Origin: Rhynchopus sp. YZ270_cl-10
Lineage: Eukaryota > Euglenozoa > Diplonemea > Diplonemida > Diplonemidae
Reading direction: 5' to 3'
NCBI GenBank assembly: GCA_964035575.1
Contig: OZ037840.1
Location: forward strand, 1,426,001-1,490,000
Length of the DNA stretch: 64,000 nucleotides
Positions 52,463 to 62,487 of this stretch are shown here, in pieces; positions within the stretch are counted from its first letter, which is position 1, and each line of letters starts with the position of its first letter. The position numbers were made by a program, and so were the translations under genes. The notes beneath the pieces were generated by a model. That model had not been told where the DNA came from. It ran no database searches and saw nothing but the letters and a program-made list of their open reading frames with translations.

Positions 52463-54658
52463 TTAAACGAACAGGTCAGTAACATCCTGAAACAAAAGGG
52501 CTTCGGCGTTGAGGTACAGGATGAATTCGTTCCACACGGTCGGTTCGCGCAAAGCATAGAAAATAGCACCCCATTTCTGCATCTCTGCGTCCTGACACTG
52601 TGGCTCCCCTGTCGGCAGGTCATCATCATCATAGTCCCCGGAGAGGATGACATTGCAGTCAAAGAATATTAACTTCTCAAACCGGTCTCTCGACTTGTAC
52701 TCGGCCCATGCTGCTGATAAACACTCGCGCATATTCGCAGAGTAGTCGCTGTTGGTGAGTACCCTCTGAATCTCTGGAAACCACCAGCTCGCTGCAATTT
52801 TGGTGCCGGGATTTTGCACCTTTCTGAGGAATGGAAGAAGAGGTTCGATATCGTTTGCAAATGCCGACACTTCGCGTACATGATCCTGCCACCTGTCCGT
52901 TTTGACAAGTTCAACGAGGGAGAGGAGAGACTGGTTCTTTTTCTTTCTCCCCATTTCACTATCGAGGAAAGATACCAGGGGTTGATGTCTGTCTCTAATG
53001 TGTATAGCAAGGTCGGCCATGGCTAACCACCGGGTGTCGCTGGTGAGTGATGGTGTCTTCGGCGATGCCGTATCAACATTCTCAACGTCAACATCGATCG
53101 TTTCGCTCAACACCTCCTTTGCTTTGGCCAGAAGCTCTTCAATATCATCTATTTTCGGCCCCGGAAGCAAACGTTGCATGCCCCTGACACTTTTTTTCTC
53201 CACAGCGACTTTCAAACGAATCCTGGTGTCTTGTGTGTCCGCCGCCGACTCACGCGCGTTGCTGACAGAAGATTCCTGGAAATTGAGCCAGCGCACTCGT
53301 CGGCTTTTACAAGAGAAAAGCTGACTAAACGCTGTACAAAAAACATATGACAGCTGGTAGTTAATTTTTACGTGTGCTTTCAGTGCCGAATTTGTCACGT
53401 GGCCAAAACACCAACTGGCTTCCTCGTCAGACAACCCTACCACATTTATCGATCCATAATCAGCAACCACGGGAGAATGCGCGATATTAAATTTTTTTCG
53501 AGCTGTGTTGATAGCTTCCTTCACATCTCGACCACAGTGGACTTCTCCAGTATCTTTTACGTCCATATGAATGAGGAGGGCTTGGCCTGCAACGAACGCT
53601 ACAATGCACAATGTCGAAAAACCCAGGTGTCTCTGTCCTGCAATAAAAATTTTGGGATAGTGGTCATTTGTTTATTAGCATACCCGATCCATCTATCCCG
53701 AGAGGGATTGGTTTCCCTTCAACCAACTTCAGTAGCACACCCTCGATCTCCTTCACGAACTTCGTGGAGCGGCCCAGGACCGTTTTCCCGGTTGGGAAGT
53801 CCTCTCCGAAGAGGGGACGCACTGGCAGCGACATAATGTCGGCTTGGCGTTCTGTGAGTCCGCAGACCAGCACAGCCAATGCCCATGTTGTGACAAACGC
53901 CGCCAACCCCATCACCGGCGTCAACACCTGCTGCCGCTTCTCCTTCGTGTCACCAACTGGAGCTGCAGCCTTCTTCTTCTTCTTCTTCTCCCTACGCTCA
54001 TTATTTTTGTGGCGGTCGCTTTGGACGTGTACCTTGGCGGTACTACTTTCACCGTGTTGCACCACTCCACGGCAATGTACACAAAAAAGAACTGTGTCGT
54101 CTCCCTTTCGCCCTGTTTTCTTCGCTGCTGCCTTTTCCTCGAAGGGGAGCTCATCAACCTCCATTACCTGAGATTTTTTTGTTATTTGTTACATTTTTTT
54201 TATTTTTTATTACTTTGTATTCACCCTAGTCACTTTAGCGCCGCCGTAGCAGTGTGGCCCCTCATTTTGTTCTATACTGACCGGTTTTTTAATACATTTT
54301 TAGCGATACATACTTCATAACACTCTGCAATTGATCGGTCGTACTTCTCCAGCGCGGTTAAACGACCCTGCGCGGTTACCGACGATCCCGCCTTCGCCTC
54401 CGCCGACACCTCCTTCAGCTTCTTCCGAGACTCTATGGTCTCTTTGCGCTTCTCCGCCGGGGTCTTCTCTATCGCGCCGCCTTTCTTGGCTGGTGGCTTG
54501 CTTGCAGTCTTTGTAGAAGGCTTATTCGTTGCCTTCTTCGCTGATTTTTTCACTCTTTTCTTTGTTTGTGCCCTGGTGGAAGAGGAATCGCTCGCGTCCG
54601 TGTTGCTCGAGACAATGGTCGTCTCGTCGACCTTCCTCTTTCTGCTTTTTGGGCCCAT
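52463..54658 (-). CDS. hAT-like transposase with BED-type finger, three exons (667 aa)
   Basis: Exons on the minus strand: 54658-54314, 54167-53684 and 53637-52463. Introns 54313-54168 (146 bp, GTATGT...CAG) and 53683-53638 (46 bp, GTATGC...CAG) join the frame exactly to 2,004 nt. ATG 54658 gives MGPK, the same start as the hAT at 59520. Residues 1-115 are Lys/Thr-rich and nuclear-like. A C2H2 BED-type finger sits at C144, C147, H162, H168. The DUF659/hAT core follows: GIDGSG (D274), VADYGS (D336), WCFGH (C353, H356) and SDTRW (478-480). The C-terminal hAT dimerisation block with the last acidic residue is not seen; the protein stops next to repeat U, so it is probably truncated. It is a transposase or domesticated relative acting on DNA in the nucleus. 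Confidence 0.7.
53638..53683 (-). other. Intron 2 of the hAT-like gene (46 bp)
   Basis: Donor GTATGC, a CTAAT branch-like word right after it, acceptor TTATTGCAG. Splicing restores Gly277 from split codons and brings the catalytic-core frames together. Confidence 0.65.
54168..54313 (-). other. Intron 1 of the hAT-like gene
   Basis: Donor GTATGT, acceptor ATCTCAG. It is A/T-rich with in-frame stops. Removing it joins residue 115 to the next exon in frame. Confidence 0.65.
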
Positions 54659-54968
54659 TGATGATATTTTTTTTAGCGTTTAAACTGATAAATTCCTGTT
54701 GATAGTGTAGGGGTGCACCGAAAAGAATTCACCGAAGCACGTCATATATTGTGCAAACCTAAACGCGATAATTTTCGGCGAAAATTCATGGAAAGCCCGC
54801 GGGGCTTCGAAATACAAAAGTGACTTTCTTTCTTCTTTTTTTTTGGACTTTTTTTTCTCTTTTTTTCCCCTTCCCCCCCATTTTTGGATTTTCCGAGCCA
54901 ATTGCGGAACGTGGTGGGGTCTATTTCAAAAATATGATACATTCCTGTTGGTGATACGTGTATTCGGG
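54659..54968. other. 5' flank of the hAT-like gene
   Basis: TAGGGGTGCACCGA at 54708 resembles hAT terminal sequence, but it points away from the gene and no partner was found. Nothing else recognised. Confidence 0.3.
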
Positions 54969-55058
54969 TCATATTCGGCCTATATTCGCCTATATTCGGA
55001 TCCGAATATAGGGCGAATACGCATATTCGGATCCGAATATAGGCCGAATATCATATTC
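54969..55058. repeat. Nested palindromes of ATATTCGGATCCGAATAT
   Basis: Two copies of ATATTCGGATCCGAATAT lie within a larger inverted repeat (CATATTCGGCCTATATTCG against CGAATATAGGCCGAATAT). Confidence 0.85.
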
Positions 55059-55440
55059 GCTTTCTAGGTATGCCTAGGGGGGGGGGCAAGGGTGTAAATA
55101 AGGTCTGGGGGTCCGGGAGTCGGGAGTCGGGAGTCGGTTATTTACAGTTGCTAAGAAGGGGGTGTATGCACTATGCACCCTCTGGAGAGGGTCAAAAGTG
55201 CTCGAACAGGATTTTTTTGGATCTCCTTGTTTCCATGATGCGGTAACCTTGGGAAATGGCCAGTTATTCGGCCACAGGGGGGAAGGAGGAGACAATGAGG
55301 AATGAGGTGGGGACTGAAAAATGAAAGGGTCGCGGGAGGGGCAAATGATAACAGATACTAAAGGAGATGCTGATTCGCACCTGAGGGAGGAATGATTGGG
55401 GGTGGGTCAAGGGGTGGAGGGGGTGGTAACACAATCAAAA

Positions 55441-55705
55441 GGGGTCTCTCGATATATATAAGAGCAAAAAGCAAAAACGCAAATCCGAATAAAAAACCCT
55501 ACCGCCCCATTCTTTTAATTTTTGGCAAAACACTATGCGAAGTTAACGTACGGAGGGTGAGACCGGGGAAACACAAAAAATCCTGATGAGTGAGTGAATG
55601 ATTTTTAATGAGTTTCCCCTGTTACCCTCTTCCAACCTTGCAGATGCAAGTGGACAATAAATATGCAGGACGCGAAGCCTAAAAATATATAATCGAGAGA
55701 CCCCC
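55441..55705. repeat. 265-bp MITE, GGGGTCTCTCGAT termini
   Basis: GGGGTCTCTCGATATATATA at 55441 is inverted at 55686-55705 (ATAATCGAGAGACCCC). No gene inside. Confidence 0.7.
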
Positions 55706-55789
55706 AAGACGCAGCAGAGCTGCTTAAACAAGTTTACTAGGGAACGTAAAAGTAAGCCTAATCACAATCACAAAGTAGGTGTAGCATGT

Positions 55790-56344
<555 letters not shown>

Positions 56345-56883
56345 GGCTTATTTACACCCTTGCCTCCCCCCCTCTCCCAGATCATGTTTACAGTGCACCT
56401 CCGTTAGCGAGGTGCCTGGGGGGGCGAATAAGAGATCAGGGGTGAATAAGAGATCAGGGCCGAATAAGAGATCAGGTTGAGATTTTGGGGGTATTTTTTT
56501 TTTTTTTTTTTGCATGCGACAGGGTTTTATCTTGAAATTTTTTTTTGAAATTTTACCCTGTCTACCCGGTCTGGCAAAAAAGTGGTCAAAATATTTTTTT
56601 TGCCTCCGGCGAAAATGTCTTTTTGCTTTTTTTCCCCCAAAAATTTTTTTTTATTTCTGGCTCGCAGGGCGTTCGCTATCGCCCTCGGTTTTTCAGGATC
56701 GTGGCGAAATGCCAAAATCCCTGAAATTATGTTTTTTTACTAGTGCTTAAAATAGGTCAAAAAAAAATTTTTCCCGCCGGAGAAGCTAGTTCGTGGGGGT
56801 GAATCCCTGATACTGATAGATGATAAAAAAAATGCGATTCGCGCGTGATCCCCCCACCCTTGCCCCCCCAAAACAAAGTGCTA

Positions 56884-59520
56884 TCACAGCTGAACTTTTC
56901 TGTTACGAACAGCAGTAAAACGCCGGAGAATTTCTTCAATCTCCCCGTCACTGAGGGTGTCTCTGTGCTGTTTTATCAAACAGATGTACAAAAGAGAGTC
57001 ATCCGTCATGTGAGACTTCAATCTTGTTTTGATTATTTTCAATAAACTAAAACGCCTCTCTGCCTCCACCGAGGTTGAAGGTAGCGTTGACACGAGCAGT
57101 GATACCTTCCGTAACAGGGGGAACGGGGCACCTTCAGCAGACTGCAGGAACTTGAGGAGGGAGCGGGAGTGCTGGGGTAACTTCCTCTCACGTAGTACGA
57201 TCCGCAGACACCGCCATTCCAAAGCCAGGGCACCTTGTCCTCCGTCCAACACTGCGCGCCCAGTCCTCGCCCTCTCGGTGTATTCGGTTGAAGAGTACTG
57301 CGGATAGGAGGTGTTATCAATCTTGTTGAACTGTTTGAAGTGGATATGAGTGCCCGAGCAGTAGCGCTTCTCTATCGCGCTGATCTGCTCTTCACCGTAC
57401 GCCTGGTCCGCCGTCCAGTTCCGCACGTCGAAGACGGCGAACTGCGCGATCTCCTTGTTGTTGGAGAATCGCTGTTCCAGCGTCTTGATGACGGCGCCAC
57501 AGTAAGGCGCCCCCACAGTTTCGTGGAACAAGGCAAGCGTGTTTGTTTTGTTCACTTGCTGGTGCGGAAACACGTCCTGGTACCGACCAGGGAACGTGTG
57601 GTACGCGCCGTAGGCGCTTGCCGTGTCCTGCAGCATGCGGAACTTGGCAATCGTGCTCTGGATGTAAGCACAGGTCTCAAGGATGTTTAAGTCCTTGGCC
57701 TGTAAATCCATCGACAGCCCGTTGAGCAAGCCCAACATGGTGTCGAGCATCGCCACCATCCCGAAGAAGCTCCGGTCACTCAGTTGCTTCAAAAGTGACT
57801 GCTCTGTCGGTCCCAAGTGCTCCACTTTTTTGAGGTACGCAATCAGCACAGGGAGTTGGGAGTTGAGTGTGTGGACAGCGTTCCCCTGAGTCAACCAGCG
57901 GGTCTCGGTGGGGGCAGCCAGCTCGTCTTGGTTGATCACATCACTCAATTCCCTCAGCATCTCACGGAACCCTTCATGGTGTTTGTTGTGCGTGTACAAA
58001 AATACCCAGACAGAACGCAATAAGTTGAGAAAACGGTCGACACTTGGCACCTCCTTTGCAGCGTCACCGCATGCAAGGTTCAAGAGGTGGCAATGGCACC
58101 ACATCTCTATCGCCGACGGACCCCACCAGTACCGGAGCTGCTTTGCCAGACCTGCATGTTTGCCGAGCATGTTGGCTGCTCCATCCAACGCAACCCCGTC
58201 GAACCAGACGTTGGGGTTATCTGACACCTCAGCGGCGTCGTGAAACCGCAAACCCAACTTGTCAACGATCTTGCGGATGTGGGTGGAATATCCCTGTGCC
58301 GATCTGTCCCGGATCTCGCTCATGTCCACGAGTCGCTCCTGTGGTTCACTATCATGTACAAAGCGGAGAACGATGACACACTGTTCCTTCCGGGCCACAT
58401 CCTTCGTCGAGTCCGCGATCAGGCCAACCCTTCCACTTGTCACTGCATCGGCGGCAATGCCCGACAACAACGTCTCCCCGATTGCCTTCATCCACTCAGT
58501 GATGGATTGGGCAGAGAAGTAGTGCACATCACCCGCCAGCCACTCACGCATCCTCTTACACTGCAGCTCATCGACAAAAAAGGAGAGGTGTTTCAGCAGC
58601 TTGCTGACCGGAATGCCTATCTTGACGCAGTGAAATATGGTCTTCACCAGGGTGGTCATGTTCTCACGGGACTGACGAGCGGTCTCTTCTGCGTTCTTTG
58701 CCATAAGAGTGGCGAGGCTGCCGCTGCTGAGGTGTCCTTCTTCTTGGGCGTGTCTCCCGAAGTCGCGCTTGAACTGCGTCGCGTTCGTGAACACGTATGC
58801 GCAGTTAGCGCAGAACACGCGACCGTCGGCCCACTTCAGCCAAGGCCACGTGGACTTGTGGCGCTCAAGCGTGGCCACGTTAACACCCATTACCTTGAGC
58901 TTGGGACTGGCGTCTTCTCCTCCTTCCTCCTCGTCTGACACAATGTCGATCACGACAGGGATGCGTGCTTCGGGCTCCGTCCCTCCGAAGTCATCCCCAT
59001 CGTCCCACACGATGTCCGTGAGGGGAGGTGCCTCCACGCGGGCACGCTTCGTACCCTGTGACCGGGCCCTGCTGCTGCTCCTCTTCCCGGTTGTCGGTGT
59101 CACGGCTGCTGCTGCTGCTGCAGGGGCTGTTGGTTGAGGGACTGGAGTGAGTGCTGCTGGTTGAACTGCTGCTGCTGCCGGGGCTGTTGGTTGAGGGACT
59201 GGAGTGAGTGCTGGTGGTGGAACTGCTGCTGGTTGAACTGCTGCTGCTGCCGGGGCTGTTGGTTGAGGGACTGGAGTGAGTGCTGCTGGTTGAACTGCTG
59301 CTGGTGCAGGGGCTGCTGGCTGCTGGTTGTTGTCGAAGTCGGTTGCGATGCGGCGGAGAGCGGAGAGCGTCAGGTAGTCCGGGCCTGAGGGGGGACCGAA
59401 GTCCAGGCCGCGCAGCACAAACTGTGCTTCTGCCTCCTTCCTCTTCCACCCCGCATAGTTGCGGTTAATGGTGGGTGCCCTCACCGCCCTTCCCCACAGG
59501 GTCTGCTGCTTTGGCCCCAT
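56884..59520 (-). CDS. hAT-superfamily transposase (878 aa)
   Basis: ATG 59520 starts MGPKQQTLWGR; stop at 56884. Residues 70-145 are tandem Pro/Ala repeats (LTPVPQPTAPAAAA, three rounds). A basic stretch (146-162) may be a nuclear signal. A zinc finger of the TTF/BED kind is at C237, C240, H257, H263. Catalytic-core landmarks: IADSTKD (D370), DGVALDGAAN (D446), WCHCHLLNLAC (475-484), TETRW (538-542), the helical insertion, and STLPSTSVEAERRFS (E819) in the hAT dimerisation region, giving the D-D-E triad. Length and order match full hAT enzymes of the ZNF862/zinc-finger type. It cuts and moves its own element in the nucleus. No stop, gap or frameshift is seen, so it may be active or recently so. 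Only the N-terminal MGPK resembles the neighbour gene closely. Confidence 0.92.
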   Translation of the reverse strand: MGPKQQTLWGRAVRAPTINRNYAGWKRKEAEAQFVLRGLDFGPPSGPDYLTLSALRRIATDFDNNQQPAAPAPAAVQPAALTPVPQPTAPAAAAVQPAAVPPPALTPVPQPTAPAAAAVQPAALTPVPQPTAPAAAAAAVTPTTGKRSSSRARSQGTKRARVEAPPLTDIVWDDGDDFGGTEPEARIPVVIDIVSDEEEGGEDASPKLKVMGVNVATLERHKSTWPWLKWADGRVFCANCAYVFTNATQFKRDFGRHAQEEGHLSSGSLATLMAKNAEETARQSRENMTTLVKTIFHCVKIGIPVSKLLKHLSFFVDELQCKRMREWLAGDVHYFSAQSITEWMKAIGETLLSGIAADAVTSGRVGLIADSTKDVARKEQCVIVLRFVHDSEPQERLVDMSEIRDRSAQGYSTHIRKIVDKLGLRFHDAAEVSDNPNVWFDGVALDGAANMLGKHAGLAKQLRYWWGPSAIEMWCHCHLLNLACGDAAKEVPSVDRFLNLLRSVWVFLYTHNKHHEGFREMLRELSDVINQDELAAPTETRWLTQGNAVHTLNSQLPVLIAYLKKVEHLGPTEQSLLKQLSDRSFFGMVAMLDTMLGLLNGLSMDLQAKDLNILETCAYIQSTIAKFRMLQDTASAYGAYHTFPGRYQDVFPHQQVNKTNTLALFHETVGAPYCGAVIKTLEQRFSNNKEIAQFAVFDVRNWTADQAYGEEQISAIEKRYCSGTHIHFKQFNKIDNTSYPQYSSTEYTERARTGRAVLDGGQGALALEWRCLRIVLRERKLPQHSRSLLKFLQSAEGAPFPLLRKVSLLVSTLPSTSVEAERRFSLLKIIKTRLKSHMTDDSLLYICLIKQHRDTLSDGEIEEILRRFTAVRNRKVQL

Positions 59521-59979
59521 TTTTATTAAAAGACTGTTGCGGGCAGGTTTGCGGATGATTTATTTAAAAAAATCGATTTTTTGGTCAAATCCCCTCTGGT
59601 GGTGAGGGGGTGGGTAGTGTGTGTGGGTGTGGGTGGCGCACATCTCTATAGTAAAGACTAAAAAACTAAGGTTTTTTAGGATTTTGAGTACAGTGGAAAC
59701 AAGCAATACAAAAAGTAGGGTGGTGGGGAGGCATCTGTTTTTTTTTTGTTTTTTTTTTTTTTGAAAACTTGGTAGTGTAGCCACCCTAGAGTGTGCTCCA
59801 CTATTTTTTTTTTATTTTATTTTTTTTTTTAGGGTGAAAGTCAAATGTATACACATATACATTTGACTTATAGGCAGCACACAAGTAAAAAATCACCCCA
59901 AAAAACCCTGCCGACCCCCCCTCCGGGGGGGTCGGCAGAGTTCGCCCCCCCCTTTTTTTTTTTTTTTTTTTTTTCTTTT
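59521..59979. other. 5' flank of the hAT gene with two hairpins
   Basis: AAGTCAAATGTATA and its complement form a hairpin at 59838-59869. A GC-rich hairpin (CTGCCGACCCCCC against GGGGGGGTCGGCAG) lies at 59908-59938, followed by a long T run. A similar GC hairpin plus T run in opposite order stands at 62293-62347, beyond the MULE-like insertion. No other gene. Confidence 0.65.
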
Positions 59980-60654
59980 GGGGAATAGTCAGTTATACCC
60001 TACCCTTTTTTTGAAATGGTCAGAGATACCCGAAAATAAGTTCAGATATACCCGAAAACCAGAAATAGGGCATAACTGACTATATCTGAACTTATTTTCG
60101 GGTATTTGAACTTATTTTCGGGTATATCTGAACTTTTTTCGGGTATCTCTGAACTTATTTGGGGTACCCACTTATTTGGGGGTACCCCCTTTGATTTTTT
60201 GCCCAGTGGGTGAGTGACCCACCATGAGGGAATGCGACAGCAGAGACAGCATTGAAGCAGCATGGTATGATTTTCACCCCTCTACCCTACACACAGTTAC
60301 TTTTAGTGGGGGTAAATACCCGCAAACCCGCAAACCCTTATACATGGTCCCTCGCTTCGCTTGGGAACCATTAGTGCAGCAGGAAACTCTCTGTAGCGTG
60401 AAAAAAGGCTACCTTATTTCGCGGAAATACATAGTTATTACCACTTTTTTCATTAACCTCACCCTTCCCGACTACTGCGTTTGTATACCATAACTTAATC
60501 ACACCCCACATTTACACTCATCACAGGATCGTGAAATCTGAACTGCATCCGTGATTGCGATGAGCGCCGCTCTCCGACATTCAACAACTCAAAATCCAAG
60601 GCTTCACCCAAATCAATCTATTCTAGATTTGTTTGTGGACGAAGACCTGGGGGT

Positions 60655-61350
60655 GGGAACACTTTGTCAGTCACTGCTATAGCCATTAACCCAGGGAGCA
60701 TAGCTAGTGCAAGAAATTCGACTTTGGAAACCTTCCGGAAAGTCTGTCCTCTGCTTACGGAGGACGAGGCACAAGAAAATATTGCGTTCCCCCAGAAAAC
60801 CAGTGCACATTTCACACTCCTTGTGGGTGGTCTTGTTGCCTTTTTTGTCAAGTAATTTTGGCCCAGGCATGCTCTCGAAGCATGACAATTTAGTGTGTAT
60901 GGGGCAGGGTGTTGTTTTGTTCTGAATTCTCTTTGTTATAACATCTAAGTCAATTGCGGGTGGTGGTTTGTGTAGCGTGAGGCACTCTTTTTAGCAAACT
61001 TCCTGCGGCTGCTAAAGTGTTATTTCTCCGGATTTAACAACGTACAGCGTAACATAGTGGTTTAGCCTGGTCGACACAACCTTTGATAGATATGGGATAA
61101 CCAACCCCCTTCGACCCCTCGTGGGTTCACTGAACAAGCCCTAGTGGTAGTTAAACGCGATTGACATTTACATTTCTTAGAGATGAAAGAACAAGATAAC
61201 ACTTCTGTACCCGCGCATCAAAATTGTGGAAAACTTTGCACCCCAAACACCCTCAACAACGCCCGCCAAAAGGCGCCCCTTGTTGCTGGGAGTTGGTTCT
61301 CATGATACCTGCACAGCGGGCATTCCTCTGAGTCCAACGCATGTTTGGCC
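60655..61350. repeat. Repeat T, copy 2 (inverted)
   Basis: Blocks 60655-60890 and 61250-61350 are the inverse of parts of 46960-47830. Frames such as LTEDEAQENIAFPQKTSAHF and RRQAK..LDSEECPLCR look like gene relics of unknown family. Between the blocks nothing is recognised. Confidence 0.7.
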
Positions 61351-61852
61351 TGTCTGCGGCGTTGTACTTCAGGTGCACGAAGACAGGGTCTGGTGGTAAA
61401 TTTTGCGTAGTACTGCGACGTGGTACTGCGTGGGTCTGGGAACCTGGGTACCTGGGTACAGGAAATTTGTTGTGGAAGACATCAACCACCATGTATTGAG
61501 GAGGGTAAGACAGTGTTCGCAGTTTCTACCTGATAGCATTACACATTTAACTTCTCCACGGGGGTCTTGGGCCGTTCACTCGGTTCTACCTTGACTACCG
61601 GAAGATATTCTTGAGGCCTTTTTGGTCTCTAGAATATCCGGTCTTCCCGAACGGAGGCACACTTTGTGTGTTACTACGACCTGGCAATTTCCAGCAGTAG
61701 GTTAAGTAATCTTTCTTGTAAATTGTTGGATCATTATCTCCTCAGTGCATGAATGCCCCACGTGACTGGACACTTTTGTGTTTGTCATGTGGAGCTGTGG
61801 TTGCTCTTTCACGACTTTTTTCCTGTTCCTGGGTACCTGGACCTGGACCTCT

Positions 61853-62047
61853 GGTATCTGGGTATCTGGGTATCTGGGTATCTGGGTATCTGGGTATCTG
61901 GGTATCTGGGTATCTGGGTATCTGGGTATCTGGGTATCTGGGTATCTGGGTATCTGGGTATCTGGGTATCTGGGTATCTGGGTATCTGGGTATCTGGGTA
62001 TCTGGGTATCTGGGTATCTGGGTATCTGGGTATCTGGGTATCTGGGT
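61853..62047. repeat. (GGTATCTG)n satellite, about 24 units
   Basis: 8-bp repeat, led in by GGTACCTGG/ACCTGGACCT variants and ending GGTATACCCG at the inner edge of the right MULE-like terminal repeat. Confidence 0.97.
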
Positions 62048-62320
62048 ATACCCGAAAACCAACTTTTTTGGGGTACCCGAAAAAAGTTGGCGATATGGTC
62101 AGACATGCCCGAAAATAAGTTGAGAAATAGTCAGAGATACCCGAAATACCCGAAAATAAGTTCAGATATTGGTCAGTTATGCCCTATTTTTGAAAATGGG
62201 GCATCTCTGACCAATATCTGAACTTATTTTCGGGTATCTCTGACCATTTCAAAAAAAGGGTAGGGCATAACTGACTATTCCCCTTTTCTTTTTTTTTTTT
62301 TTTTTTATTTATTTTATTAA

Positions 62321-62347
62321 GGGCTTCGCCCCGGTGGGGCGAAGCCC
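62321..62347. repeat. GC hairpin GGGCTTCGCCCC
   Basis: GGGCTTCGCCCC and its exact complement surround a 3-base loop, directly after a T run. The stem is built like the one at 59908-59938, but its sequence differs. Confidence 0.8.
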
Positions 62348-62487
62348 TGGGGCGAAATAAAAAGTAATTTTTTTAGAAAAAAATTAATTTAACGAAAAAA
62401 AATTTTTTTCGCCCCGTGGCGAACGCCCTGCTGGCTCGTCCGTTCGCCTAATAAGAGATGCCACATCTCTTATTCGCCCCCCCCCCC

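Larger units (their letters stand above)
59980..62283. mobile_element. 2.3-kb MULE-like nonautonomous element, 9-bp target duplication
   Basis: Ends GGGGAATAGTCAGTTAT and ATAACTGACTATTCCCC begin inverted repeats that are near-identical for about 70 bp and recognisable for about 150 bp. The flanks TTTTCTTTT (59971-59979) and TTTTCTTTT (62284-62292) match as a 9-bp duplication, typical of Mutator-like elements, though the T-rich context weakens this. Inside are repeat T (inverted copy), a (GGTATCTG)n array and no transposase. Confidence 0.75.
56416..62487 (-). mobile_element. hAT element with intact transposase, split by a MULE-like insertion
   Basis: Left GGGGGGGCGAATAAGAGATC (followed by two more GAATAAGAGATCAGG copies) faces right CATCTCTTATTCG plus a C run. 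Without the 2.3-kb insertion at 59980-62283 the element would be about 3.8 kb, normal for hAT. The poly-G/C ends make exact edges and the 8-bp target duplication unreadable, and the right C run may belong to the neighbouring repeat Y. The boundary call is tentative; the transposase call is not. Confidence 0.5.

Noticed and set aside
54708-54725. hAT terminal repeat of the 52463-54658 transposase gene
   Set aside because: The TAGGGGTGCACCGA word points outward from the gene, and no inverted partner was found on the other side.
61853-62047. CRISPR-like regular repeats
   Set aside because: Direct repeats without spacers of unique sequence, in a eukaryotic context and with no cas-like gene. The same holds for all other arrays in the window.
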